This document shows, in pieces, positions 1 to 10,149 of a DNA stretch of 64,000 bases. The position numbers and the translations under genes are program-made. The stretch covers positions 28,804,001-28,868,000 of the forward strand of contig NC_030836.1 in the NCBI RefSeq assembly GCF_001704415.2, given 5' to 3'. How positions within the stretch are numbered: the first letter of the stretch is position 1; every line of letters starts with the position of its first letter. The notes under the pieces are model-generated. The model ran no database searches. It was not told the origin of the DNA and saw only the letters and a program-made list of their open reading frames with translations. This DNA is from Capra hircus (Eukaryota; Chordata; Mammalia; Artiodactyla; Bovidae).

Positions 1-1146
1 GGAAACAGAGCCTCTTCTGAATCCTGTCCAGTCTGACTGAAGCTCTGACACACCACCTGATTCTGGACAGGCCCTCTCTCTGGGACCTGTCCCTGTCCCC
101 TGGCCCCTGGGACCCTCTCAGAGCCCAGAGGGCCCCTGTAGTCTATTGGCTGACCCCCAGAGCCTTGCTGCTGTTGTCCTTTCTGACTGTCTTTCTGCTG
201 GTCTGTTTTATCCACAGGATTGAACCTCTTTGAAAGGCGCTGGCCCAAGAGAAGGCTGATGCGCTATATTCTCCTGGATGCTGGCTGTGTGACAGCTGAC
301 TACTGCCCTCAGGGCCCCGCCCAGTGGCTGCCTGGCCAGCCTCTTCCTTTTCATCCTGGATCCCATCACTCTTGGGGCTGAGTCTGCGGGAGCCGTGGTG
401 GTGGCAGTTTCTGATTCAGCCACCGGGTTCTGAGTCTGACGCCACTTCTCCTCTCTCCTCCAAGCAGTCCCATGGGGAGTGCCGATCCTGCCTGAATATC
501 TGGGTCAGTAGCGTACCCAGGCCTACCTTGTTCAGAGGGTGGGCACCAGGCCTGATCAGAAACAGCCAAGGATGAATGAGGACGAATTGGGGAGGTAGTC
601 TAGAAAGTCCTTTCCGGAGGGTGTGGCTGCAGACACTTGGTAGAGAGCAGCTGGCAAGAGCTGCCAGGCCTCCTGGGCAGGGAGGGAAGGAAGACCCGAG
701 GGCGGAAGGGGGTGGGGGAGCCAGGAGACACCCTCACCTCCCATGGAGCTGCCTGTTTATATTCCGTCTGCTCACATGGCCTTTTCCAGACGGCTGGCCC
801 AGCTCCATCCCAGGCTGTGGTTGTCAACACCCTCCCTGTTGCCCCATGTCCCCACGGAGGGACACTGCTGTCCATGACGGCTCTGCCACACCCACAACCC
901 GAGGAGAAGGACTGGGAGCCGGGAGGGACCTGGGGAGCCGGGGTACCTGGATACCTCACAGCCCCTCCTTCTGGGGGACTCCTCAGCTTCTCTTTGCTTC
1001 TCTTGCGTGGCTTTGAGCTCTCTTGCCCTGGCTCTATCACTCTACACCTATCTCTTCTCCAAAAGTCCAGGGAATGAGAGCTCTGGGAAGCAGAGACGAC
1101 ACACTCCCACACACAGGGAACGCCAGGATCAGAAGCTCGAATCCTA
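1..1146. other. No recognised element
   Basis: About 1.1 kb of C/T-rich, moderately GC-rich DNA. Overlapping open frames on both strands (up to 170 residues on the minus strand) show no recognisable domain, no codon pattern favouring one frame and no convincing splice pair. No repeat family was recognised. Confidence 0.5.
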
Positions 1147-1186
1147 GGACTTTCTCCAGTGGTTCAGGGGTTAAGACTCCATGCTC
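1147..1186 (+). mobile_element. CHR-2-type SINE, 5' piece (split by L1)
   Basis: The first 40 bases of a tRNA-derived CHR SINE: the GGACTTTCTCCAGTGGTTC head and the TTAAGACTCCATGCT segment. The rest of the same element resumes at about 1996, beyond an L1. The junction sequence AAGACTCCATGCT (1173-1185) recurs in altered form at 1996-2008, as expected of an L1 target duplication. Confidence 0.75.
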
Positions 1187-1444
1187 ATGGGCTCCTTCTA
1201 CTCTGTTGGTGGGAACGTAAACTGATACAGCCACTGTGGAAAGCAGTGTGGAGATTCCTTTAAAAACTAAAAGTAGAGTTACTGTATGATGCTGCGATTC
1301 CACTCTTGGGCATATATCCAGAGAAAAACATGGTCTGGAAGGGTATATGCACAATACACCTCAGTGTTCATTGCAGCCCTGTTTACAGCAGCCAAGACAT
1401 GCAAGCAACCTAAATGTCCATAGACAGAGAATAAAGATGTAGTG

Positions 1445-1495
<51 letters not shown>

Positions 1496-1995
1496 GACTA
1501 TTACTCAGTCATTAAAAAGAATGAAATAATGTCACCTGCAACATGGATGGACCTGGAGATTGTCATACTGAGGGAATTAAGTCAGACAGTGAAGTATCAT
1601 ATGACATCACTTACATGCAGAATCTAAAAAGAAATGATACAGATGAACTTATTTACAAAACAGAAAGAGACTCACAGACTTAAAGAACAAAGTTATGGTT
1701 GCTGGCGTAAAGGCTGAAAGGAAGGGATAGTGAGGGAGTTTGGGATCGATGTGGACACACTGCTATATTTTAATGGATAACCATCAAGGACCTACTGTAG
1801 AGCACAGGGAACTCTGCTCAATGTCATGTGGCAGCCTGGATGGGAGGGGAATTTGGGGGAGAATGGATACATGGATATGTTTGGCTGAGTCCCTTGCTGT
1901 CCACCTGAAACTATTGCAACATTGTTCTGCGGCCATACTCCAATATAAAAATAAGAAGTTAAAAAAAAAAGAAATAAGAAGTTAAAAAAAAGAAA
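1187..1995 (+). mobile_element. L1 LINE 3' end (5'-truncated)
   Basis: Recognised from the mammalian L1 tail: the GTGGAAAGCAGTGTGGAGATTCC stretch, the 'gcaacatggatggacctgg' segment, the 'cagagaagtag/aggga act' type 3' UTR order, a final CAACTATACTCCAATA-like end at about 1936-1946 and an A-rich tail. It lies inside a CHR SINE, so it is younger than that SINE. No ORF2 sequence remains. Confidence 0.85.
1449..1493. repeat. (CA)n microsatellite, about 22 units
   Basis: Uninterrupted CA dinucleotides inside the L1 3' region, directly before its 'tggactattactcag' segment. L1 tails often seed CA tracts at this site. A pure run of this length is likely to vary in length between individuals. The 'CVCVCV' and 'HTHTHT' open frames here are artefacts of the repeat. 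Confidence 0.97.
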
Positions 1996-2110
1996 AAGAC
2001 TTTGTGCTTGCAATGCAGGGAACACCAGTTCAACCCCTGGTCAGGGAACTAAGACCCTGCATGCTACACAGCGTGGCCAAAACATAAAAGTTAAAAAAAA
2101 AAAAAAGAGC
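1996..2110 (+). mobile_element. CHR-2-type SINE, 3' piece (split by L1)
   Basis: Continues the element broken at 1186: TTTGTGCTTGCAATGCAGGG, a B-box-like 'agttcaacccctgg', 'gtcagggaactaagaccctgcatgc' and a GTGGCCAAAA plus poly(A) end. Together the two pieces make one ordinary CHR-2-like SINE of about 150 bases. Confidence 0.85.
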
Positions 2111-2583
2111 TGCTTCATTAATTTTTTTTTTTTTAATTTAAACCTATGTTTAAAAGAAAAAGCCCACATCCTTCTAACCAGTGTCTCCCAGAACCTAAGC
2201 CCCTCCCTCCCAGGGGCCTTCAGCAGGCAGGGAGCCAGTCTGTCAAAGAGCCCAGAGCCTGGCTGAGCCCTTCCCTAGCCCAAGGCCAAGCTCCTGCACT
2301 TTCCGTGCTCCCATCCCTTCTGGGACATCCTCAGCCACGGATGCCAGGAGGAGTTGAGGGAGGGCTGTCTCCACCTACAGCATGCAGGGAAGCACAAGCA
2401 GTTATTTCCTGGGAGAAGAAAAATAGAAAGGCCCAGAGACAGGCTGAGGAAAGACAGAGACAAAAATGACAAAGAGAACCAAGCTGGGGGAGACAGAGAG
2501 AGAGACAGAAAAGCACCATGAGGCCCAGATTGACACCACATGGCCTCTCTGCCGGACCCCGGGGCCCGGCAAACGAGGTTTCG

Positions 2584-2607
2584 TGCTGAGTCAGTTGCCA
2601 TGGTGAC
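2584..2607. promoter_or_regulatory. Candidate MARE/AP-1 + RFX X-box composite
   Basis: TGCTGAGTCAG (2584-2594) fits the Maf/NRF2 element with an AP-1 core. It abuts GTTGCCATGGTGAC (2594-2607), which matches the two-half-site X-box bound by RFX proteins with one transition in the second half. The motifs are visible; binding and function are inferred. Confidence 0.35.
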
Positions 2608-2953
2608 AAACATGCAGGAAATATCCAAGATAACTAGAATAGTGGCAATAACATGTGTTTTGGATAAAACCTCCTCCTCACCCCACTCCCTCCAAGATAT
2701 TCACTGCATTTCTTGAGATAAACTTGGCTTTCGCACAATCACCTTTCCTGAGAGGCCTGGGGTGGGGACGCAAAGGTCACTGGGTGAAAGGAACAGCTGC
2801 TTTAGGGAACTGGGTGGATGGGAACTGACTTCTGCTCTGGAAAAAAGGATACGTTCTGTGCCTCTCACCTCGCTTCTGCCTCTCAGGTCTAGATTTGGGT
2901 TGGGTTTCCTTGCTCCAGAACAGAAGGCTCAGAAGAGTCTAAATTACTGTTCG

Positions 2954-2999
2954 AGGTCACATAGTGAGTCTAAGGGTCAAGGTCACATAGTGAATCTAA
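2954..2999 (-). repeat. 26-bp tandem duplication, probably within a MIR
   Basis: AGGTCACATAGTGAGTCTAA at 2954 recurs as AGGTCACATAGTGAATCTAA at 2980. The unit resembles the 'aaggtcacacagctagt' core of a reverse-strand MIR. The second junction creates TCAAGGTCA (2977-2985), a full ERR/NR5A-type nuclear receptor site. Confidence 0.55.
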
Positions 3000-3207
3000 A
3001 TGTGGGGGGTAGGTACTGGGGGTTCTTTACAAGCCCCGAAGCATCCAACAGAAATGAGTTTCCATGGTGAGGCCACAGCAAAAATGAACGACACGAGGCA
3101 GCGCTAGAGTCAAGCACCCCGGGAATGCTGCACCTTCACTGGGGTGACCCCTGCCCTCATTTCTGAAAGAGAGGCGAGAATATCAAGGGGAAGAAGCGGA
3201 GAAGCAG

Positions 3208-3402
3208 GGACTTCTCTGGTGGCCCACTGATTGAGAATCTGCCTTCCAACTCAGAGGACACGGATTCTGTCTTTGGCTGGGGCACTAAGACCCCACATGC
3301 TCTGGAGCAGCTAAGTCCAAGCACCACCACAAGAGAAGCCTGCCTGCCAGGACTAGAGAAAGCCCACATGCCACAACGAAGACCCAGCCAAAAAAGAAAA
3401 AC
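3208..3402 (+). mobile_element. CHR SINE, long form
   Basis: Head ACTTCTCTGGTGGCCCACTG, then the long-form body 'gcagctaagtccaagcaccacc', 'acaagagaagcc', 'actagagaaagcccacatg', 'acaacgaagacccagcc' and an A-rich end. Flanks GCGGAGAAGCAG (3196-3207) and GTGGAGAAGCAG (3403-3414) are a 12-bp target duplication with one mismatch. Confidence 0.9.
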
Positions 3403-3414
3403 GTGGAGAAGCAG

Positions 3415-4458
3415 AGAAGGAGCATGGCGTCTTTGGGGCAGGTGACCCAGAGAGAGAAAAGGACAAGCGTTGGCCTGGCAGACACCCAGGGAAGAGAGCA
3501 GGAAGTCCTCCCGGGGATCTTCGAGGGCTGAGGCCATCACCAAAGGCCTAGCTGGAGGGCAGTCAAGTCAGCCCCTTCATTCCACCGACGATCAGGAGCG
3601 TGCCGATCCCACACCCATCCCCGGGTGGCCAGCAGAAAGGATCAAGGGAAAGAACCCAAGATTTCAAGTCAGGCCCTGCCTTTGCCTGATGCTTGCTCAG
3701 TCCCGGGAGGGCCCCACAGCTGCCCTGAGCATTCTGGGCTCTGATGGGTGGAGCAGAATATCAGTTATCTAGTGGGGGCAGGGGCAGCAGGAACAAGGAC
3801 TATGGGAGCACTTGGCCCAGAGGAAAGCCCTGTGTCCAAGTTGTCCGTCGTCATGACTCAGGGGAGAGGAGTGGATGGGCCGGGGGAGAAAAGGTTCATA
3901 TGAGGAGACTTTCTGGTTTCTCTAATGACCCTATACCCAGATTTTCCGATCTAAACAACCAGCTTCAGTTGTGATTGCCCATCCTGAAAAGTCTCAGGGA
4001 AATGATCCATGATAGAAATGGGTTTGGGAATGGTCCACCTGGACACAGGGGACCTTCTTTGGTTTAAAGCATTCCCCCTGGGAATACCAAAACCACACTG
4101 TGCCTGGAGGGCGGGGGATGGGGGGGGGGAGGAGGGGCAGACACTAAGAGAATTCTACCTTTTGACCCTTGTCAGTGACCTGAGTCATGCCAGCCCCTCC
4201 TGCATTGAGGTCTGCACTGAGTCAGGCCTGGAAGTGGCCCTTATATGACCCTTCAGGCTCAAATGTGGTACATGGTACCGGCTCCCTTGGGAAGATAGAG
4301 AACTCTCAAACCAAGACCAGATTTTCTTCCTTTTGGCTCTTGGGAGCCCACTCACATCCCAGATGCAATGCCTGGCTTTGGTTCCATGCCAGAAGAGAAG
4401 TGGATGCAAAGACAAGTAGGAGAAAAAAGAAATAGCTCGACCCTTGGGACCGCACTCT
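3415..4458. other. No recognised gene or repeat; two AP-1 cores and a G-rich run
   Basis: Unique-looking sequence. Two TGAGTCA cores lie 37 bases apart (4181-4187 and 4218-4224), just after a guanine-rich run (4107-4137). Open frames are short and overlap on both strands. Confidence 0.45.
4107..4137 (+). repeat. G-rich run (G-quadruplex-capable)
   Basis: Four or more G-tracts, including runs of five and nine, separated by one or two bases. The composition fits the loose G-quadruplex pattern. A second pure run of eleven G lies at 4894-4904. Confidence 0.6.
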
Positions 4459-4670
4459 GGGCTTCCCTGATGGCTCAGATGGTAATCTGCCTGCAATACA
4501 GGAGACCTGGGTTCAATCACTGGGTTGGGAAGATCTCCTGGAGAAGGGAATGGCAACCCACTCCAGTATTCTTGCCTGGAGAATCCCACGGACAGAGGAG
4601 CCTGGAAGGCTACAGTCCACAGAGTCACAAAGAGCCGGATACGAATGAGCAACTGACTAACACTTTCCCC
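4459..4670 (+). mobile_element. Bov-tA SINE
   Basis: Complete element. The tRNA-derived head starts GGGCTTCCCTGATGGCTCAG and has a Pol III B-box-like GGGTTCAATC. The BovB-derived body follows (GGAGAAGGGAATGGCAACCC, CAGTATTCTTGCCTGGAGAA), then the GACTAACAC end. A 235-residue frame runs straight through it and is not a gene. Confidence 0.95.
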
Positions 4671-5150
4671 TTTCTTGAGACCTTGCTCACCAGTGACAGC
4701 CAAGCAAGAGGAGGGATTGTCTTATGGGAAAGACTCTTGTTTCCCAGATCTGAGACTAAGGGTCCTAGAAGCGGGGCCTGGCAGCCCCTCCCAGGTGACC
4801 CATCAGTTGAACAAGCAGGGAGAAAGGCAGGCCAAGGCTGGCCTGGACCCCCACCCAGCTTCCAGTTCCAGGAGGGGCTGGCAGGAGGTCTGTGGGGGGG
4901 GGGGAGTGTGCCACCTCCTCCACTGGCTGCCTTCTCAGTATCGGGTTTCACTCTCTCTTCAGCTTTTTCCACACTGATTCTCTTTGGCCTGGGGGTGATT
5001 TTTCCAGCTCTTCATCTGTTTCTATGTGGTACCAGCAAGAGACGCAGCCTCACTGGCAGAGGGCTCTGTGTGTGAGTTTGTGTGTGTGCTGGGGGCAGAG
5101 GTGGGTGGTGGGGTGATGGGTAGGAGGAAGGAGAAGGAATTGCTAGCCCT
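4671..5150. other. No recognised element; pure G11 run
   Basis: GC-rich sequence with an eleven-guanine run at 4894-4904 and a short TG-rich patch at 5066-5090. No gene or repeat family recognised. Confidence 0.45.
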
Positions 5151-5396
5151 GGGCTTCCCTGGTGGCTCAGTGGTAGTGAATCCACCTGCCAATGCAGGAG
5201 ACCTGGGTTCGATCCTTGGTCTGGGAAGATCTCATATGCTGCAGAGCAACTAAGCCCACGCACTGCAACTACTGGGCCCTCTCGAGAGCCTGGGAGCTGA
5301 AGCCCCTGTGCCCTGAGCTCCACAACAAGAGAAGCCACGGCAATGAGAAGTCTACCCCCCGCAACTAGAGAAAGCCCGAAATAAATAAATACAATT
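5151..5396 (+). mobile_element. CHR SINE, long form
   Basis: Starts GGGCTTCCCTGGTGGCTCAG and has a B box 'gggttcgatccttgg'. It then follows the long-form order 'gagcaactaagcccacgcac', 'acaacaagagaagcc' and 'gcaactagagaaagcccg', ending in an AATAAATAAATAC tail. It shares its tRNA-like head with Bov-tA but lacks the BovB-derived body. Confidence 0.92.
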
Positions 5397-6354
5397 AGTA
5401 GCCCAGCCTGGCAATCTTGGCCTCCTCTTCAAACACTGTCAGGAAAGCCCACAGGCTATCGGGAGCTAGAGAAACCTGGAGCCTGGAGAGGGCAATGTAC
5501 CCACCTGCCCTCTTTCCTTCATAATTCCTCTGGGGTTTTGAGATGAATCGGGGTAAGCCATAGATTGCACAAGAGCCTTAACCTGAAAAGGAAGAACTCG
5601 GTCTCCCTTTCTTGCCCGACAGGCTCAGCTGGGATCACTGCCCCGACACCTGTGAGCAGAGAACCGAGACACGAAGCCTGCCTGGAACACCCTGGGGTAT
5701 GGCGTCCATGGTCCCGGGCAGGGGCGGAGGGCAGGCACTCACTCCTCTCTGTTTGCCAAGGAGGTTTCTCCCGGGGGATTAGCAGGGCCTTCCTGCCACC
5801 CCCCTGGCTGGTGTAGGAGCCAGAACACCAGCCCTGGCTGCCAGCCAGCCTGTGTTTGGGGGGCCGTGCTCCCTTAGAGACTTGCAGACGCACTGCTGGG
5901 CCTAGGGGCAGTGCAGAGGGAGGGAGACGCCTCTGGGGAGTCCCTGGGGCCACCCAGCTGGGAAGAACCAACTCTGAACTCCAGCCAACTCTGGCTTCTG
6001 GGGGAACAGGCCTGCCTGGCCTGTAGCCGACGGCGGACAGGGTCTCGAGAGGGTCTCTTGTTGGTGTGTCCCCTTTCTTTCTCTCTCTCCTGAAGTCAGA
6101 GAACCTGTGGCCAATACGTAACCTGGAAGACGGACGGATAGCAGGCGAGGAGGCTGTGGGCCTAAGCCTCACACAGACGCGTTGCCTGGTGCAGAGGCTG
6201 GTCTAAGCTCAGGGTGGGGGTGCGGGGGTGCTGTTGGGCGAGGAGGGAGTGGGGTGAGACCAGAGCAGCGGCTTGGTGCTCACAGGTCCCAGGGGATGGG
6301 AAGCAGCTGGTGTGTGTCTCCAAGTCCTGGAAGAAATGACACAAGGCTGTAAGG
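5397..6354. other. No recognised element
   Basis: GC-rich unique sequence with a small CpG cluster around 6018-6050 that is too short for a CpG island. The minus-strand 217-residue frame (5519-6172) has no recognisable domain and overlaps others in every frame. Confidence 0.45.
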
Positions 6355-6480
6355 AAACTCTGAAATCCCTCATTCTACAGACGAGGAACCAGGGGAGGCC
6401 CAGGGTGGCGAAGTGACCTGCCCAGGGTCAGTGGAGCCTAGCTTAGAATCAGTGATTCTGTCATTAGGCTCCCGCCCCTC
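6355..6480 (-). repeat. MIR (reverse)
   Basis: The reverse-strand MIR order is recognisable: 'cattctacagacgaggaacc', 'gtgacctgcccagggtcagt', then 'attctgtcattaggctcc'. Old and diverged. Confidence 0.6.
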
Positions 6481-6551
6481 GTGGTTCTCCTCCGCCCTCT
6501 CTCAGGACCCTGCCGCCAGGAGACCCCCCAGCATGAAGGGAAGGTCTGAGT

Positions 6552-6738
6552 GAGTGCTCAGTTGTGTCCGGCCCTTTGCAACCCCACGGACTGTAGTCCA
6601 TCAGGCTCCACTGTCTGAGATTCTACAGGCAAGAATACTGGAGTGGGTTGCCATTTCCTCCTCCGGGGATCTTTCCCATCCAGGGATTGGACCTTCGTTG
6701 CCAGGCAGATTCTTTACCATGGGCCACCTGGGAAGCCC
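6552..6738 (-). mobile_element. Bov-tA SINE (reverse)
   Basis: Reads AGTGCTCAGTTGTGTCCGGC, then AAGAATACTGGAGTGGGTTG, then TCTTTACCATGGGCCACC and a terminal GGGAAGCCC, so the tRNA-like head is at the right end. Moderately diverged. No clear target duplication. Confidence 0.93.
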
Positions 6739-7357
6739 TGACGGGAGAGGGGGGATTAGCAATCCTATCCTGCTCGGGCGGAGGATCCCAACTGGTGAGA
6801 GAGGCACACCTGAGCCAGTGGCCCTGAAGGGGGTGCTCTCAACCCAGCAGCACCCAGGACTGGGCCCCTTCAGAGCAGCCGCAGGACCGGCTCCAGTTGT
6901 TCAGAGCCTGCACTTGTCTCTCGCCTTGTCCTTCCCTGCACTCTGCTAAGTAAACAAACACGGCACGCAGGCAGCCCTCTGCTGGCAAACACCCCCGACT
7001 TAGCAACAGCTCCGAGAATAAATAAACACGCTGCACGCTTACGCACGCCTGTGCTCCCTGCCGTCCGCAGAGCCCCCATGGGGCCCCGGCCCTGACGAGC
7101 TACCTTCAGCCTTGTGGCTGACACTGCCACCTTCCCCCAGGATGCTGAAACATCAGGGCCCCCAGTGCTTGGAGACGCAGCCCCCAAGCTCCATAGAGGC
7201 TGGCTCTGGCAGCCCCAGCCCCAGCCTCTTCTAAGAACCGCGTGAGGTCAGCCCTGAGGGTGGCTGGAATATGAGGGCACCTTGGGGATGATCTAGAAAC
7301 TCTTTCAACTAATGGGAGCCCTGGGAGAGAAGACAGCTTCTCCAAGATCTTAAGAAT
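6739..7357. other. No recognised element
   Basis: GC-rich unique sequence. A TAAATAAACA segment around 7018-7028 gives a forkhead-like core but no wider cluster. Overlapping frames on both strands show no domain. Confidence 0.4.
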
Positions 7358-7481
7358 GGGGCTTCCCTGGCAGTGCAGTGGTTAAGATGCTGAGTTTCTA
7401 ATGCAGGGGGGTGAGGGTTTGAACCCTGGTCTGGGAACTAAGATCCCACATACTGCGCAGCCAAAAAAAAAAAAAAAAAAA
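7358..7481 (+). mobile_element. CHR-2-type SINE
   Basis: GGGGCTTCCCTGGCAGTGCA head, 'gtttgaaccctgg' B box, 'tctgggaactaagatcccac' and a 19-base poly(A). AAGAATGGG precedes it (7352-7360) and recurs at 7547-7555. The A/T-rich stretch 7482-7546 may therefore be an extended tail. Confidence 0.9.
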
Positions 7482-8026
7482 GCTAAGTAAATAAAAATAA
7501 ACTGCCTGGCACAGAAAAAGTACATAGTAAGTATATACATATATAAAAGAATGGGTCTTCAGGAGGCAGGATCAGAACTCTACCTCTCCCAAAAGACCCC
7601 TTCCCCTGCCAATCTTCTGGGTCATTTTCACTTGAGGTGGTCCTCTGCAGTCAGGACAGTTTAAAGCAAACAAACACCATCCAGACAGCCGAATTGCAAC
7701 AGACAACCATTAGATAGTAACGTCCCTGCCTTGGTCTGGAGTGATGTCCTCCTGGGCGACCCGGAAGAAGAGTCCTCATCGCGTTCATAGTGGTCATACA
7801 CTGGGGCAACCCAGGGGTTGCCCTGTCTTCTCCTCAGGAAGGGTGGCATCCTGCAACAACCAGCACACAGCTGAGCACCAGGCACCTCACCACCAGTGAG
7901 TCAGTTGGGAAGGTTCGTCACCTAGAGCTTGAGTGCCAGCTGGGGAACAGCAGAGGCGAAGTCACCTTAGGCTAACGGGACTCAAGAGGAACACCAGGAA
8001 TTTGTGTTTAATGCACAAGAAAATCA

Positions 8027-8233
8027 GGGGACTTCCCTGGCAATCCAGTGGTTGGGACTTCTCCTCCCAAGGCAGGGGGTGTGGGTTCCGTCCCTGGTCA
8101 GGGAGCTAGGATCCCACATGCCTCTCAGCCAAAAAACCAAAACATAGAACAGAAGCAATATTGTAACAAATTCAGAAAAGACTTTTAAAGTGATCCACAT
8201 TAAAAAAGAAAATCTTAAAAAAAAAAAATCCAC
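8027..8233 (+). mobile_element. CHR-2-type SINE with long tail
   Basis: GGGGACTTCCCTGGCAATCC head and 'gtcagggagctaggatccc', then a longer 3' part: 'gaagcaatattgtaacaaat', 'aagacttttaaagtgatcc' and an A-rich end. Flanked by ACAAGAAAATCA (8015-8026) and ATAAGAAAATCA (8234-8245), a 12-bp target duplication with one mismatch. Confidence 0.9.
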
Positions 8234-8339
8234 ATAAGAAAATCAAACCTCCTGAAGGGTTCAGGGGAGTGGATGGTGTTAAGCCTGTGTGGAAGCCCAG
8301 AGCCCAAGTCAGGGTGAGGGGCAGTGGACAGAGCCCAAG

Positions 8340-8510
8340 GCCATAAGCGCTAACACCAGGCAGATCTGGTTTCAGGTATTGGCCTTTCTGTTATTAGCTT
8401 CACGACAGTGTGCAAGTTACCAGACTCCTGTCTCTAAAATTCTCATCTTAGGTGGTTGTTTTAAAGATGAATCGATTGCCTTATATGAGGTCTCCAGTAC
8501 CCCTTCTGCT
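8340..8510 (+). repeat. MIR (forward)
   Basis: MIR-like order: 'caggcagatctggtttcagg', 'attagcttcacgacagtgtg', 'tctctaaaattctcatc', followed by 'ggtggttgttttaaagatg'. Diverged. Confidence 0.55.
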
Positions 8511-9322
8511 GCGGTCCACAGTGATAGACGAGGATGGCATGGTTTTCAATCCCAGCTCTATTTACACTTAGTGTATGAGAAAAAAAAAAAAAAAAAGAAC
8601 CGAATTGGAACAAGATGAAATGTGGGAAAGTGCATTATAAAAAAATGACCCACAAAACGAGGCGTTAGCTTTTAAAACTGTTTCCCTGTTGAGATCAGTG
8701 TGTTCCTGAAGTCCAAGTTTTCTTCATGAGTGACTGCATATTGTTAATATAATTTCTGTAGTCAGATACTAGCGATCATTAAGGGCAATCAAAGCTGGAT
8801 TTAAAGTATTAATCCTGTTGTCAGGAGTACATTCCTTGTACTCTCATTGTAGCTTTGCTGTAATGACAAGCAAACAGCAGCGGAGGCAGAAAAAGCACAG
8901 AGTGGGCCTGTGGCTCAGAGTCAGGTGTGAACTCTCCAGTTGTGGGGGTGGGGGACCACCGGCTGGAGACCTCTGTCCTGGCGTTTCCCTGATCAGCACT
9001 CGTAGGCCTTTCCAAGGCCTCATTCTCTGTCTCCACCTGGTCTCTGGTCCCTGAGCTGCTGTCAGTGTGAGGAAACAGCAAGGTCTTAACTCAGGATGAG
9101 GAGACTCAGAGCAAAGCAAGGAGGCCCTGGGCTAGGTGGCAGGTGTGCTAAGAGTGCTGTGTCGAAGCAGGAAGTGTTCGCATCAGAGCTGGGGGTGTGG
9201 CCCGGCCTGGGGTGCACACCAGGTCAGAAGGCCCAACACAGACGTACTGGCTAGACAAGCCTGGGAAGCAAGCATCCTTGAGTGCTGACGGCTTTACATC
9301 TGCAGGTGTCAGGAAGCAGAAC
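8511..9322. other. Unique DNA with an AT-rich island (8690-8840)
   Basis: Contains a 17-base A-run (8580-8596). The AT-rich island has a TCF/LEF-like AATCAAAG (8787-8794), TTGTTAATATAA and TTAATCC, and matches no repeat I know. It is a weak conserved-element candidate. No coding signal. Confidence 0.35.
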
Positions 9323-9880
9323 TCGTTATTTTTTTGTCTGTTTTTTTATTATTTTTTAATTAAAAAAATCAAATTGAGGTATAATTGACATATAACAAGA
9401 CATTAGTCTATTTTTATTTTTTGAATATAGAAAAAAACCCATTTTATTTGTGAAACTCTAACATCTAGCTCTTGGGAAAAACAAAACTGATATATAATAG
9501 ACTTAATAGTAAAAAGAAAAAATCAGAATAAAACACCCCAAATAGAAGTGAGAACAGGAATTACAAATTATGTGTATTTTCACTTTTCTTTTACATTGAG
9601 CAGAACTTTTTAAAAAAAAAGTTTATATAATTTTTGAAGATCATTTTCCATTTACATTATTACAAAATATTGGCTATATTCCCCATGTTGTACAATACAG
9701 CCTTGAGCCTGTCTTGAACCAATGGTTGTACCTCCCTCTCCCCCATCCCTATATTGCCCCCACACACACTGGTCACCACTAGTTTGTTCTCTGTACCTGG
9801 AGTCTGCTTCTTTTTTGTCATATTCACTAGTTTGTCTTATTTTTTAGGTTCCACGTGTAAGTGATATCATCGAGTCTGGG
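9323..9880 (-). mobile_element. Old L1 3' region (reverse)
   Basis: 'aattgaggtataattgacat', then 'agatcattttccatttacat', 'gtacaatacagc', 'ggtcaccactagtttgttct' and 'ttccacgtgtaagtgatatc' give the order of a reverse-strand L1M 3' UTR. About 9440-9600 fits less well and may be a small insertion or diverged sequence. Confidence 0.7.
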
Positions 9881-10149
9881 CAGGGTGGTGGGACTCTAGC
9901 AGCGGGAAAGGGTTTTGACTTAGGAGAAAGGCCTGGCTGAACTGTGAATGCAGAAATCCCATTCACCAAGTGCCAGACTCAAGGCCCAAGATAACAGGTA
10001 GAGGCCCATTAACTGTAAGTTCTGGTGGGCTGAGCAGGGTGGGCAGTGTGGAAGGCGGCTCCTGGGAGCTACACCAGAAGCCCTGCGCTGAGTGTTTAAC
10101 CACAGAAGGGCTGCAAACAGCAGCGTACACGCACCTTTAAGTGGGAGCG

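Larger units (their letters stand above)
2111..3195. other. Mostly non-repetitive DNA; MIR-like patch near 2950
   Basis: Starts with a T-run (2128-2141), then unique sequence. The notable content is a MARE/AP-1 plus RFX-type X-box composite (2584-2607) and a small tandem duplication with a TCAAGGTCA site (2954-2999), each listed separately. No coding signal. Confidence 0.45.

Noticed and set aside
600..1112. 170-residue minus-strand frame
   Set aside because: Overlaps two equally long forward frames; residue composition (P, S, G, R) is that of GC-rich noncoding DNA.
4459..4540. tRNA gene from the head of the Bov-tA
   Set aside because: Head is tRNA-derived with a B-box-like sequence, but the cloverleaf is not maintained and the BovB-derived body follows directly.
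4368..5075. 235-residue forward frame
   Set aside because: A third of it is translated Bov-tA sequence; no domain, start context or splice support.
5519..6172. 217-residue minus-strand frame
   Set aside because: GC-rich chance frame overlapping frames on the other strand; no recognisable domain.
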